Translations under genes and position numbers: made by a program
Shown here: in pieces, positions 31,001 to 46,000 of the stretch
Layout of the letters: the number at the start of each line of letters is the position of its first letter
How positions within the stretch are numbered: position 1 is the first letter of the stretch
From: Escherichia ruysiae
GTDB taxonomy: Bacteria; Pseudomonadota; Gammaproteobacteria; Enterobacterales; Enterobacteriaceae
Direction: 5' to 3'
Assembly: GCF_031323975.1 (NCBI RefSeq)
Contig: NZ_JAVIWS010000001.1
Span: forward strand, 3,844,001-3,908,000
Length of the DNA: 64,000 nucleotides
Notes under the pieces: model-generated
The model's input: only the letters and a program-made list of their open reading frames with translations
What the model was told of the DNA's origin: nothing
The model's database searches: none

Positions 31001-34000
31001 CACGGTTGCAGGCGATGGTAGCTGGACAACCACTGTACCCGCTGCCGATTTAGCGTCATTAACCGATGGTAGCGCCACCGCGCAGGCCAGCGTCAGCAAC
31101 GTCAACGGCAATAGCGCCTCGGCGGTGCATAACTACAGCGTCGATAGCAGCGCGCCGACCATCATTATCAATACCGTTGCCAGCGACAATATCGTCAACG
31201 GCAGCGAAGCCGATGCGGGCGTGACGGTGAGCGGCAGCACCACCGCCGAAGCGGGGCAGATTGTTACGATAACGCTTAACAGCCCGACCGTGCAGACGTA
31301 TCAGGCAACGGTACAGGCCGACGGCAGCTGGAGCATCAATATTCCTGCGGCAGATCTCGCAGCGTTGACCGATGGCAGCCACACCCTGACCGCGACGGTC
31401 AATGACAAAGCGGGCAACCCGGCGAGCACCACGCATAATCTGGCCGTGGATCTCACCGTTCCGGTACTCACCATCAACACCATTGCGGGCGACGATATTA
31501 TTAACGCCGCCGAACACGGGCAGGCGCTGGTGATTTCTGGTTCCAGCACCGGTGGAGAAGCGGGGGATGTCGTCACCGTCACGCTAAACAGTAAAACCTA
31601 TACCACGACGCTGGATGCCTCCGGCAACTGGAGCGTCGGCGTTCCGGCGGCGGACGTCACTGCGCTGGGCAGCGGTTCACAAACCGTAACGGCGAGCGTT
31701 ACCGATGCGGCGGGCAACAGCGACAGCGAGACGCACACGGTCGCCGTTAACCTTACCGCGCCGACCATTGGCATTAACACCATCGCCACCGATGACGTGA
31801 TTAACGCCACGGAAAAAGGCGCGGATCTGCAAATCAGCGGCACCAGCAACCAGCCCGCAGGCACCGCAATTACGGTGACGCTTAACGGGCAAAATTACAC
31901 CGCCACGACGGACGCAGCAGGTAACTGGAGCACCACGGTGCCCGCTTCCGCAGTAGGTGCGCTGGGCGAAGCCAGCTACACGGTGACGGCGAACGTCACC
32001 GACAGCGCAGGTAACAGCAATTCCGCCAGCCATAACGTGCAGGTCAATACCGCGCTGCCTGGTGTCACCATTAATCCGGTGGCGAGCGACGATATTATTA
32101 ACGCCGCCGAATCGGGCGTGGCGCAGACCATCAGCGGCCAGGTGACGGGCGCGGCGGCGGGCGATACCGTCACCGTAACGCTGGGCGGGAAAACCTACAC
32201 CGCCACCGTGCAGGGCAATTTAAGCTGGAGCGTGGACGTTCCGGCGGCAGATATGCAGGCGCTGGGCAATGGCTCTCTCACGGTTAACGCCTCGGTAACC
32301 AACGGCGTTGGCAATACCGGCAGCGGTTCGCGCGATATTGTGATAGACGCCAACCTGCCGGGTCTGCGCGTTGATACCGTGGCGGGCGATGATGTGGTCA
32401 ACAGCATCGAGCACGCTCAGGCGCTGGTGATCACCGGTAGCAGCAGTGGGCTGGCGACGGGCGCGGCACTGACGGTGGTGATTAACACGGTCACTTACGC
32501 TGCAACAGTATTAGCCGATGGCACATGGAGCGTTGGCGTTCCGGCGGCAGATGTGGGCAACTGGCCTGCGGGGACGGTGAATATCACGGTTTCAGGTGCC
32601 AGTAGCGCCGGAAACCCGGTCACTATCACCCATCCGGTCACCGTCGATCTGGCGGCGGTGGCGATCTCCATTAACACCGTTTCCGGTGATGATGTGATTA
32701 ACGCCGCCGAAAAAGGGGCAGATTTAACCCTGTCCGGCAGCACCTCTGGCGTGGAAGCGGGGCAAACGGTCACCGTCACCTTTGGCGGAAAAACCTATAC
32801 CGCGACCGTAGCGGGCGATGGTAGCTGGACAACCACCGTGCCTGCCGCCGATCTCAACGCGTTACGCGATGGCGACGCCACGGTACAGGCCAGCGTCAGC
32901 AACGTTAACGGCAACACGGCTTCGGCGACACACGCCTATAGCATCGATGCCACGGCACCGACGCTTGCCATTAACACCATCGCCACTGACGATATTCTTA
33001 ACGCCGCCGAGGCGGGCAATCCGTTAACCATCAGCGGCACCACTACCGCCGAAGCGGGGCAGATGGTCACCGTTACCCTTAATGGCGTGACTTATACTGG
33101 CACCGTCCAGGCGGACGGCAGCTGGAGCGTCAGCGTACCGACGGCGGATCTCAGCAATCTGACCGCCAGCCAGTACACGGTCAGCGCCTCGATAAGCGAT
33201 AAAGCGGGTAACCCGGCGACCGCCACTCACGGCCTGGCGGTGGATCTCACTGTTCCAGTGCTGACCATCAACACTGTCTCCGGCGATGACATAATTAACG
33301 CTACCGAGCACGGGCAGGCGCTGGTGATCTCCGGTTCCAGCACTGGTGGCGAAGCGGGCGATGTCATCACCGTCACGTTAAACAGTAAAACCTACACCAC
33401 CACGCTGGACGCTTCCGGCAACTGGAGCGTCGGCGTTCCGGCGGCAGATGTCACTGCGCTGGGCAGCGGCGCACAAACCATCACCGCGACCATTACCGAC
33501 GCGGCAGGCAACAGCGACGACGCCAGCCGCACGGTTACTGTGAATCTCACCTCGCCGACAATTGGCATCAACACCATTGCTACGGATGACGTGATTAACG
33601 CCACGGAAAAAGGTGCGGATCTGCAAATCACCGGCACCAGTAATCAGCCAGCGGACACTACGGTTACGGTGACGCTGAACGGGCAAAATTACACTGCCAC
33701 TACCGATAGCAACGGCAACTGGATCGCCACGGTGCCAGCCTCGGCGGTTAGCGCGCTGGGTGAAGCCAACTACACGGTAACGGCAAACGTCACTGACACG
33801 GCAGGCAACAGTAATTCCGCCAGCCATAATGTGCTGGTCAACAGCGCCTTGCCTGCTGTCACCATTAACGCGGTGGCGACCGACGATATTATTAACGCTG
33901 CTGAATCCGGAAACGCGCAAACCATCAGCGGCCAGGTCACGGGTGCGGCGCAGGGAGATACGGTCACCATTACGCTGGGCGGCAATACCTACACCGCCAC

Positions 34001-37000
34001 GGTGCAGGCTAATTTAAGCTGGAGCGTCAGCGTTCCGGCGGCGGATATTCAGGCGCTGGGTAACGGCTCCTTGACGGTTAACGCCTCGGTGACCAACGTC
34101 GTCGGCAACACCGGCAACGGTTCGCGAGACATCACTATCGACGCCAATCTACCTGGCCTGCGGGTCGATACCGTGGCGGGCGATGATGTTATTAACAGCA
34201 TTGAGCACAATCAGGCGCTGGTGATCACCGGGAGCAGCAGCGGATTAACGGTGGGAACCGCGTTAACGGTCGTTATCAATAACGTCACTTACGGCGCGAC
34301 GGTGTTAGCCGACGGCACATGGAACCTCGGTGTTCCGGCGGCAGACGTTAGCAACTGGCCTGCGGGTACGGTGGATATCATGGTAAGCGGCACCAACAGC
34401 GCCGGAACAACCTCCACCATTACCCATCCGGTTACCGTCGATCTGGCGGCGGTCGCCATCACCATTAACACTCTCTCTGGTGATGATGTGATCAACGCCG
34501 TCGAAAAAGGCGAAACGCTGGTCGTAAGCGGCAGCACCAGCGGTGTGGAAGCCGGGCAGACGGTAACCGTCACCTTTGGTGGTAAAAATTACACCACCAC
34601 CGTGGAGGCCAACGGCAGCTGGACGGTGAATGTGCCGCCTGCCGATCTCGCTGCGCTGCCGGACGGCGCGGGCAACGTGCAGGCGAGCGTCAGCAACATT
34701 AACGGCAATAATGCCCAGGCGGATCGCGCGTACAGCGTCGATGCCACCGCACCGCTTGTGACCATCAACACCATCGCCAGCGACGATACTCTCAACGTGA
34801 GCGAAGCGGGCGCGGGGATAACCATCAGCGGTACCACCACGGCACAGGCCGGACAGACGCTGACCGTCACGCTCAATAACAACACATACCAGACCACCGT
34901 TCTCGCGGATGGCACTTGGAGCGTGAATGTTCCGGCAGCGGATTTAAGCGGATTAACCGCCAGCAGCTATACCGTGACCGCCACGGTAAGCGACAAAGCG
35001 GGTAACCCGGCAAGCGCCGACCACGCACTGGCGGTGGATGTCACCGCGCCGGATCTCACCATTAATACCGTCGCGGGCGATGACATTATCAACGCCATCG
35101 AACACGGTCAGGCGCTGGTGGTGAGCGGCACCAGCACGGGCGCGGCGGCGGGGGATGTGGTAACCGTCACGCTGAACGGTAAAAACTACACCACTACGCT
35201 GGACGCCTCAGGTAACTGGAGTGTGGGCATTCCGGCGGCGGATGTCACGGCGCTGGCAACCGGAAGCCAGACGATCACCGCCAGCCTGAGCGATCGCGCG
35301 GGCAACAGCGACAGCACGACTCACGATGTGACCGTTGATCTCAGCGGCCCGACGCTGACCATCAACACCGTCTCCGGCGATGACATCATTAACAATACCG
35401 AGAAAACCCAGGATCTGACCATCAGCGGCGGCTCCAGCGGTCTGGCGACCGGCACCACGGTCACCGTGATGTTGAACGGCCTGGCGTACAGCGCCACCAC
35501 CGATGGTTCTGGCAACTGGAGCATTACCGTGCCTGCTTCGGCAGTCGGCGCACTGGGCGAGGCGGTATACCAGATTAGCGCCAGTGCTACCGACAGCGCG
35601 GGCAACAACGGCAGCACCACCCATACGGTGAATGTCGAATCGCTCCTGCCTGGGGTGATCATTAATACCGTGGCAGGCGATGACATTATCAACGCGGCTG
35701 AAAGCGGTGTTAACCAGACTATTAGCGGCCAGGTAACGGGGACGGCGCAGGCGGGGAATACGGTGACGGTCACGCTTGGTGGCAACCAGTATACCGCTAC
35801 CGTGCAACCAGATTTAAGCTGGAGTGTCAGCGTGCCGGCGGCAGATTTGCAGGCGTTGGGTAACGGTGAGCTGACCATCAGCGCCTCGGTGACCAACACC
35901 ACAGGCAATACCGGCACCGCCACGCACGACATCGTGATAGACGCCAACCTGCCTGGTCTGCGCGTCGATACCGTGGCAGGCGATGATGTGGTCAATATTA
36001 TCGAACACGGTCAGGCGCTGGTTGTCACTGGTAGCAGTACCGGACTGGCGGTGGGGACGCCACTAACCGTGGAAATCAACAGCGTCACCTATGGCGCAAC
36101 GGTATTAGCCGATGGCACCTGGAGCGTGGGCGTTCCGGCGACGGATGTCGCTAACTGGCCTGCGGGGACAGTCGATATTACGGTTACAGGCACTAACACC
36201 GCCGGAACAACTACCAGTATTAGCCATCCGGTCACGGTCGATCTCGCCGACGTGGCGATTACCATCAACCCCCTTTCCACTGATGATGTGATTAACGCCG
36301 CCGAAAAGGGCAGTGATTTGCAGCTTTCCGGCACCACCTTCGGCGTGGAGGCGGGGCAGACTATTACCGTTATTTTTGGCGGCAAAAGCTACACCACGAC
36401 GGTTGCTGCGGATAATACCTGGGGGATGACAATCCCAGCCGTCGATCTCACGGCTTTACCGGACGGTGCAGCAAACGTTCAAGCCAGCGTCAGCAACGTA
36501 GCTGGCAACATTGCCCAGACAACACATGCTTACAGCGTTGATGCCACCGCGCCCTCTGTCACCATCAACACCATCGCCACGGACGATATTCTTAATGCCG
36601 CCGAAGCCGGAACGGCGCTGACCATCAGCGGCACCAGCACGGCAGAAGCCGGGCAGATGGTGACCGTGACGCTAAACGGCGTCAATTACAGCGGCAACGT
36701 ACAAGCAGACGGAAGCTGGAGCATCAGCGTACCAACTGGCGATTTAGCGAATCTCACCGCCAGCTCGTATACCGTCAACGCGGCGGTCAGCGACAAAGCC
36801 GGAAATCCGGCCTCGGCAACGCATAATCTGGCGGTGGATCTGATTGCCCCAGTCGTCACCATCAACACGGTGGCGGGCGACGACATCATTAACGCCACGG
36901 AACACAGCCAGGCGCAGATTATCAGCGGCTCGGCAACGGGCGCGACCACAGGTAACACGGTTTCCGTGACGATTGGCACGACCACCTACACCACAGTGCT

Positions 37001-40000
37001 GGACGCCAACGGCAACTGGAGCATCGGCGTACCTGCCAGCGTGATTTCCGCACTGGCGCAGGGCGATGTGACCATTACCGCCACGGTCACCGACTCCGCA
37101 GGCAACAGCGGCACAGCCTCGCACATCGTCAGCGTGGCGCTCGGTGCTCCGGTACTCGGCATTAACACCATCGCCGTCGACGACATCATCAACGCCACCG
37201 AGAAAGGCGCGGATCTGGCGATTTCCGGCAGCAGCAACCAGCCTGCGGGCACGCAGGTAACCGTGACGCTCAACGGGCAAAATTACACCACCACAGCCGA
37301 TGCTTCCGGTAACTGGAGCGTGACCGTTCCGGCGTCTGCGGTTGGTACGCTTGGTGAAGCGACTTATACCGTGACCGCCGCCGCTACTGACTCCACTGGC
37401 AACAGCGGTTCCGCCAGCCATAACGTACAGGTCAATACCGCGCTGCCGGGCGTCACCATTAACGTTGTGGCAATGGACGATATTATTAACGCCGCCGAAG
37501 CTGGGGTAGATCAAACTATCAGCGGTCAGGTTACAGGCGCGGCGGTGGGCGACACGGTGACCGTCACGCTGGGTGGCGAGACTTACACGGCGACAGTGCA
37601 GGCCAATTTAAGCTGGAGTATTAATGTTCCGGCAGCCGCTTTACAGGCGTTGGGCAACGGCGAGTTGAGCATTTCGGCTTCGGTGACGAACAGCGTGGGC
37701 AATACTGGCAGCGGTACGCGTGACATTACCATTGACGCTAATCTCCCAGGTCTGCGGGTCGATACCGTCGCTGGCGATGATGTGGTGAATATCATCGAGC
37801 ACGGTCAGGCACTGGTGGTAACCGGCAGCAGTTCTGGTCTGGCAGCGGGTGCCGTACTCACGGTTTCGATTAATAGCCAGAACTATAGCGCAACGGTTTT
37901 AGCCGATGGTTCATGGAGCGTCGGCGTTCCGGCGGTGGATGTCAGCGCCTGGCCTGCGGGGACGGTCACGATTACGGCGAGTGGTAGCACCACCGCCGGA
38001 AATCCGGTCAGCGTCACGCACCCGGTCACCGTCGATCTCACGGCGATTGCCGTCAGCATCAACGCCATTACCGCTGATGATGTGATTAACGCCGCCGAAA
38101 AAGGCGCGGCGTTAACGCTCTCCGGCAGCACGTCCGGCGTGGAGGCCGGGCAAACGGTCACCGTCACCTTTGGCGGCAAAAACTACACTGCAAGCGTCGC
38201 GGCGAACGGTTTATGGAGCACCACAGTTCCGGCGGCGGATATGGCAGCCCTGCGTGATGGCGATGCCAGCGCACAGGCCAGCGTCAGCAACGTTAACGGC
38301 AACAGCGCCACCACGACCCACGCGTACAGCGTCGATGCCAGCGCGCCAACGGTGACCATTAACACCATTGCGGGCGACGACATTCTTAACGCCGCCGAAG
38401 CCGGATCGGCGCTGACCATCACCGGCAGCAGTACGGCGGAAGCGGGGCAGACGGTGACCGTCACCCTCAATGGCGAAAACTATACCGGCACCGTACAGAC
38501 GGACGGCAGCTGGAGCGTCAGCGTGCCGCCAGCCGACTTAAGCGCCTTGACCGCCAGTAACTACACCGTCAGCGCGGCGGTGAGCGACAAAGCCGGAAAC
38601 CCGGCCTCCGCTAACCATAACCTGACGGTGGATACTTCCGTTCCGGTTGTCACCATCAACACGGTGGCGGGTGATGATGTGATCAACGCGACTGAACACG
38701 CCCAGGCGCAGATTATCAGCGGCTCCGCCACGGGTGCGGCAACCGGTAGCACCGTGACGGTGACTATCGGCACCAATACCTTCACCACCGTGTTGGATGC
38801 CAGCGGTAACTGGAGCGTCGGCGTACCGTCGAGCGTCGTTTCGGCGCTGGCAAACGGCACGGTCACCATCAACGCCAGCGTCACCGATGCCGGGGGTAAC
38901 AGCGGCAGCGCCACCCATCAGGTGACGGTCAATACCGGGCTGCCAACCATTACCTTTAACGCCATCAGCGGCGATAACGTCCTGAACGCCGATGAAAAAG
39001 GTCAGCCGTTGACCATCAGCGGCAGTAGTACGGGGCTGGCGACCGGCGCACAGGTTACCGTCACGCTCAACGGTCATAACTACAGCGCCACCACCGACGC
39101 GGCGGGCAACTGGACGTTAACCGTACCGGTGAGCGATCTGGCGGCCTTAGGCCAGGCCAACTATACCGTCAGCGCCAGTGCTACCAGCGCGGAGGGTAAC
39201 ACCGCCAGCAGCCAGGCGAATTTACTGGTCGACAGCGGCCTGCCGGGCGTCACCATCAACACCGTGGCGGGCGACGATATTATCAACGCCGCTGAAGCGG
39301 GCGCCGATCAAACCATCAGCGGGGTGGTGACCCGCGCCGCCGCAGGCGATATGGTGACCGTCACGCTGGGCGGCAATACTTATACTGCACAAGTTCAGGC
39401 TGATTTAAGCTGGAGCGTCAGCGTTCCGGCAGCCGATTTACAGGCGTTGGGTAATGGTGATTTGACCATTACCGCTTCGGTCACCAACGCCAGTGGCAAC
39501 ACCGGTAGCGGCACGCGAGATATCACCATTGACGCCAACCTGCCAGGTCTGCGCGTGGATACCGTCGCGGGCGATGATATCGTCAACAGCATAGAGCACG
39601 GACAGGCGCTGGTGATCACTGGTGGCAGTAGCGGTTTGAATACCGGCGCCGTGCTGACGGTCACCATCAACGGCACGGCCTATGCCGCCACGGTACAGGC
39701 GGATGGTAGCTGGAGCGTAGGTATTCCGGCGGCAAACGTCAGCGCCTGGCCTGCGGGGCCGTTAACCGTTGAGGTAGCAGGGCAGAGCAGCGCCGGAAAC
39801 CCGGTCAGCGTCAGCCATCCGTTCACCGTCGATTTAACAGCGGTGGCTATCAGCATCAACACCGTTGCCAGCGACGACGTAATTAATGCCGCTGAAAAAG
39901 GTGCCGATCTGACCCTTTCCGGCAGCACCAGCGGGATTGAAAGCGGGCAAACCGTCACCGTCACTTTTGGCGGCAAAACCTACACCGCAAGCGTCGCCGC

Positions 40001-43000
40001 CAACGGAAGCTGGAGCGTAACGGTTCCGGCGGCAGATCTGGCAACTCTGCCAGACGGCGCGGCGAACGTGCAGGCCAGCGTCAGCAGCGCGAGCGGCAAT
40101 AACGCTTCGGCGACCCATGCGTACAGCGTCGATGCCAGTGCGCCAACGCTCACCATTAACACCATCGCCAGCGACGATATCCTGAACGCTACGGAGGCCG
40201 GAAGCCCGCTCACCATCAGCGGCACCAGCACCGCCGAAACCGGGCAGACGGTGACCGTCACCCTTAATGGCGCAACCTACAGCGGGAACGTACAGGCGGA
40301 CGGTAGCTGGAGCGTCAGTGTTCCCACTTCAGCCTTAGGCGCGCTCACCGCAAGCAATTACACCGTCAGCGCCACGGTCAACGACAAAGCGGGCAACCCC
40401 GGCAGCGCCAGCCATAATCTGGCGATAGACACCATCGCACCGGTTCTCACCATTAACACCGTGGCAGGCGATGACATCATCAACGACGCCGAGCACGCGC
40501 AGGCGCTGGTGATCTCCGGCACCAGCAGCGGCGGGGAAGCGGGCGATGTGGTGAGCGTTGTGCTCAACGGCAAAACCTACACCACCACGTTGGACGCCTC
40601 CGGTAACTGGAGCGTCGGAGTACCGGCGGCGGATGTGACGGCGCTGGGTAGCGGCGCACAGACCATCACTGCCAGCGTCAGCGATCGGGCGGGCAACAGC
40701 GATGACGCCAGCCGCACCGTTACCGTCAGCCTCACAGCGCCAGTGATTGGTATCAACACCATCGCGGGCGATGATGTGATCAACGCGACGGAAAAAGGAT
40801 CTGATCTGGCGCTTTCCGGCACCAGCGATCAGCCTGCGGGTACGGCGATCACCGTCACGCTGAACGGACAAAACTACAGCGCCACCACCGACGCCTCCGG
40901 CAACTGGAGCGTCACCGTTCCTGCCTCGGCGGTCAGTACGCTGGGTGAGGCCACCTACAGCGTCACGGCGAGCGTCACCAACGCTCAGGGCAACAGCAGC
41001 ACCGCCAGCCATAACGTACAGGTCAATACCGCGCTGCCGGGCGTCACCATCAATCCGGTGGCGACGGACGATATTATCAACGCCGCCGAAGCAGGCAGTG
41101 CGCAAACCATCAGCGGCCAGGTCACCGGGGCGGCGGCGGGCAGCACCGTCACCGTTGAACTGGGCGGTAAAACTTACACCGCCACCGTCCAGCCAGATTT
41201 AAGCTGGAATGTGAGCGTACCAGCCGCCGACTGGCAGGCGCTGGGTAACGGTGAGTTAACGGTTAACGCCTCGGTGACCAGCGCCGTTGGCAATACCGGC
41301 AGCGGCACGCGCGATATCACCATCGATGCCAGTCTGCCCGGTCTGCGGGTCGATACTGTCGCTGGCGATGATGTGGTCAATATCATCGAACACGGTCAGG
41401 CGCAGGTGATTACCGGCAGCAGTTCCGGCTTTGCGGCAGGCACGGCGTTGACGGTGGTGATAAATAACCAAACTTACGCCGCCACGGTGCTGGCGAACGG
41501 CACCTGGAGCGTCGGCGTTCCGGCGGCGGATGTCAGCAACTGGCCTGCGGGAACGCTGAATATTACCGTTAGCGGGGCGAACAGTGCCGGAACGCAAACC
41601 AGTATTACCCATCCGCTGACCGTTGATCTCACCGCCGTCGCCATCAGCATGAACAGCATCACCAGCGATGATGTGATTAATGCCGTTGAAAAAAGTGCAG
41701 CGTTAACGCTCTCCGGCAGCACCTCCGGCGTCGAAGCGGGGCAAACCGTCACCGTCACCTTTGGCGGTAAAACCTACACCACCACGGTGGCGGCAAACGG
41801 TAGCTGGAGCACCACCGTTCCGGCAGCGGATATGGCGGCTCTGCGTGATGGCGATGCCAGCGCCCAGGTGCGGGTGACAAACGTTAACGGCAACAGCGCC
41901 ACGGCAACGCATGAATACAGCGTCGATAGCGCCGCGCCAACGGTGACCATCAACACCATTGCCAGCGATAACATCATCAACGCCAGCGAAGCGGCGGCAG
42001 GTGTGACGGTTTCCGGCACCAGCACGGCGGAGACGGGGCAGACGCTGACCGTCACGCTTAACGGCAGTAACTACCAGACCACGGTGCAGGCAGACGGGAG
42101 CTGGAGCTTAACGCTGCCTGCCGGCGACTTAACCGCGCTTGCCAATAATGGCTACACCCTGACCGCTACGGTCAGCGATCTGGCGGGTAACCCTGGCAGC
42201 GCCAGTAAAGGCGTAACCGTCGATACCACCGCGCCGGTGATCAGTTTTAACACCGTGGCGGGCGATGATGTGATTAACAACGTCGAACACACCCAGGCGC
42301 AGATTATCAGCGGCACCGCCACGGGCGCGGTAGCTGGCGACCGCCTGGTGGTGACCATCGCCGGGCAGCAGTATGTCACCAGCACCGATGCCAGCGGCAA
42401 CTGGAGCGTCGGCGTGCCTGCCAGCGTAATTTCCGGTCTTGCGGATGGCACGGTGACCATCAGCGCCACCATCACCGACAGCGCAGGCAACAGCAGCACG
42501 CAGACCCACAACGTGCAGGTGAATACGGCGGCGGTATCGCTCTCGGTCAGCACCATCAGCGGCGATAACCTCATTAACGCCGCCGAAGCAGGCAGTGCGC
42601 TGACCCTTAGCGGCACCGGCACCAATTTTGCGACAGGCACAGTGGTGACCGTGTTGCTTAACGGCAAAGGCTACAGCGCCACCATTCAAAGCAACGGGAG
42701 CTGGAGCGTGAATGTGCCAGCGGCAGACGTTGCGGCGCTTGCGGATGGCACCAGCTATACGGTTAGCGCCTCCGCTCAGGACAGCGCCGGAAACAGCGCC
42801 ACGGCCTCGCGCAGCGTGGCGGTGGATCTCACCGCACCGGTTATCAGCATCAACACCGTTTCAACTGACGACCGACTCAACGCCGCCGAACAACAGCAGC
42901 CGTTAACCCTTAATGGATCGACCAGCGCGGAAGTGGGGCAGACGGTCACCGTGACCTTTGGCGGCAAAACCTATACCGCCACGGTAGCCGCCAATGGCAC

Positions 43001-46000
43001 CTGGGCGCTGAACGTACCTGCGGCGGATCTGGCAACGCTCGGGCAGGGCGCGCAGACCATCACCGCCAGCGTGAACGATCGCGCCGGTAACCCCGGTCAA
43101 ACCACGCACGCCCTGACCGTCGACACCGCTGCGCCGACGGTGACCATCGCCACGGTAGCGGGCGACGATATTATCAACAACGCCGAACAGCTCGCCGGGC
43201 AAACTATCAGCGGCACCACCACCGCCGAAGTGGGCCAGACGGTAACCGTCACCTTTAACGGTCAGAGCTGGAGCGCAACGGTTGGCAGCGGCGGAAACTG
43301 GTCGGTATTTATTCCGGCGCAGCAGTTTGCCGGATTAAGCGACGGCAGCTACACCATTAGCGCGTCGGTCAGCGATCAGGCCGGAAACCCCGGCAGCGCC
43401 AGCCGTGGCGTCACGTTGAACGGCGACGTCCCCACCGTCACCATCAACACCTTTGCGGGCGATGATGTGGTGAACGCGGCGGAACACGGTTCGTCTCTGG
43501 TTATCAGCGGCACCACCACCGCGCCGGTCGGCCAGACGCTGACTCTTACCTTAAACGGCAAAACCTACACCACCACGGTGCAGACCGGCGGTAGCTGGAG
43601 CTACACTCTTGCCAGCGCCGATGTCACCGCGCTGGCGGATGGCAACGCCTATGTGATTAACGCCTCGGTCACTAACGCCATTGGCAACACCGGCAGCAGC
43701 AATCACACTATCACCGTCGATCTCAGCGCCCCGGCGATGGGGATTAATATCGATTCCCTGCAAGCCGACACCGGCCTTAGCGCCAGCGACTTTATCACCA
43801 GCGTCAGCCCGGTGGTGGTCAATGGCTCACTCACCGCCGCGCTTGCCAGTAACGAGACGGCGCAAATCAGTATCGACGGCGGCGCAACCTGGAGCACGCT
43901 CACCGTGACCGGCACGACCTGGCGCTATAACGACAGCCGCACGCTGACTGATGGCAACTATCTCTATCAGGTGCGGGTGATTGATGCGGCGGGCAACGTC
44001 GGCGCGACTGACAGCCAGAACGTGGTGATCGACACCATCGCGCCAGATCCAGCGGTGAAAACCATCGCCATCAGCGCGATCACCACCGATACTGGATTGA
44101 TCACTAACGATTTTATCACCAGCGACACGACGCTGGCGGTGAGCGGCACGCTGGGCGCGACTCTTTCTGCCGGCGAGTTCGCGCAAATCAGTATCGATGG
44201 CGGCACCACCTGGCAGAATCTTTCGGTAAGCGGTTTGACCTGGACGTACCTTGATGGGCGCACGCTGACTGACGGCAACTACAACTATCAGGTGCGGGTT
44301 ATCGACACCGCCGGAAATATCGGCGCGACCGCCAGCCAGATTGTCACCGTTGACACCAGCGCGCCGCTGGCGAGCAAAACCATCGTCATTGCGGGCATTA
44401 GCGATGACACCGGCTTAAGCAGCAGCGATTTTGTTACTCGCGACACGACGCTGACCGTGCGCGGTACACTCGGCGCGGCGCTGGCGGCAGATGAACGGGC
44501 ACAAATCAGCCTCGACGGCGGTGTTACCTGGACTACGTTAACCGTTATCGGCACCAGCTGGAGCTATGCCGATGGTCGCACGCTTACCGACGGCACCTGG
44601 AACTACACGGTGCGGGTGGTGGATCTGGCGGGGAACGTCGGGCAGACCGCGACGCAAAACGTGGTGGTCGATACCACCAGCCCGGAAGCGGCGAAAAGCA
44701 TCACCATTACCGGTATCAGCGATGACACCGGAGCCAGCAGCAGCGACTTTATTACCAGCGATACTACGCTTACCGTGCGCGGCGTGCTGGGCGCGGCGCT
44801 CGGCGCTAACGAATTCGCGCAAATCAGTACCGACAACGGCGCAACCTGGGTGAACGTGACGCTGGCGGCAGACGGCCTTAACTGGACATACGCTGATGGG
44901 CGCACGTTGACTAACGGCACGACAACCTGGCTGGTGCGGGTGGTCGATCTGGCGGGCAACGTTGGTGCCACCGGCAGCCAGTCGGCGCAGATTGATACCG
45001 TTAACCCGGCGCAGGTGTTGACCATCGCCAGCATCAGCACCGACACGGGGAGCTCGGCAACTGACTTTATCACCAGCGATACCTCGCTCACGCTAACCGG
45101 TTCGCTGGGAGCGGGGCTTGCCAGCGGCGAAGTAGCGCAGATTAGCCTTGATGGCGGCGCGACCTGGACTACGCTCACCACCAACGGCACGCAGTGGACT
45201 TACACCGACAGCCGCACATTGATCGACGGCAGCTACGTTTATCAGGTGCGGGTGCTGGATCTGGCGGGAAATACCGGCCCGGTGGTGTCGAAAACGGTGG
45301 TGGTCGATACGATTAACCCCACCGCCACGCCAGGTATTGTGTCGTATACCGATGATGTCGGGCAGCGGCAGGGGACGTTAAGCAGTGCGCAGGCTACCGA
45401 CGACACCACGCCACTGCTGAACGGCGTGCTCTCCGCTCCGCTGGCCAGCGGCGAAGTGGTTTACCTCTACCGCAATGGCTTGTTGTTAGGCGCGGTAACG
45501 ATGGTCGGCGCACTGAACTGGACCTACAGCGACAGTGGTCTGGTCAGCGGTGCCTATACCTACAGCGCGCGAGTGGTGGATCTGGCGGGGAATATCACCT
45601 CCTCCAGTGATTTTATCCTGACAGTCGATACCTCTATTCCGACGACGCTGGCGCAAATCACCAGCCAGACCACGCGTGACACCACGCCAATTATCAGCGG
45701 CGTAATCACCGCTGCGCTTGCCAGTGGGCAGTACGTCGAAGTGGTGATCAACGGCAAAACCTACACCTCACAGCCGGGCGGCGCGGTAGTGGTCGATCCG
45801 GCGCACAATACCTGGTATGTGCAACTGCCGGATACCGACGCGCTGGCAGCGTCCGCAACTGCTTATAACGTCACCGCGCAGGTGAAAAGCTCGGCGGGCA
45901 ACGGCAACACCGCCAACGTCAGCAATGGCACGGTGACAGTCAACGCGGCAATTGATTACACGCCAGCCTGGACGACCGCCAATAAAACAACTGCCTGGGG

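Noticed and set aside
30252..42830. CRISPR-like or satellite array
   Set aside because: The periodicity is in coding frame (about 300 and 1,800 bp) with protein domain structure and no short spacers.
44603..45190. Long open frames on the minus strand throughout the giant adhesin (for example 44603-45190, 42129-42689, 35321-35995)
   Set aside because: They mirror the biased codon use and repeats of the real gene, have no ribosome sites and repeat with the same period.
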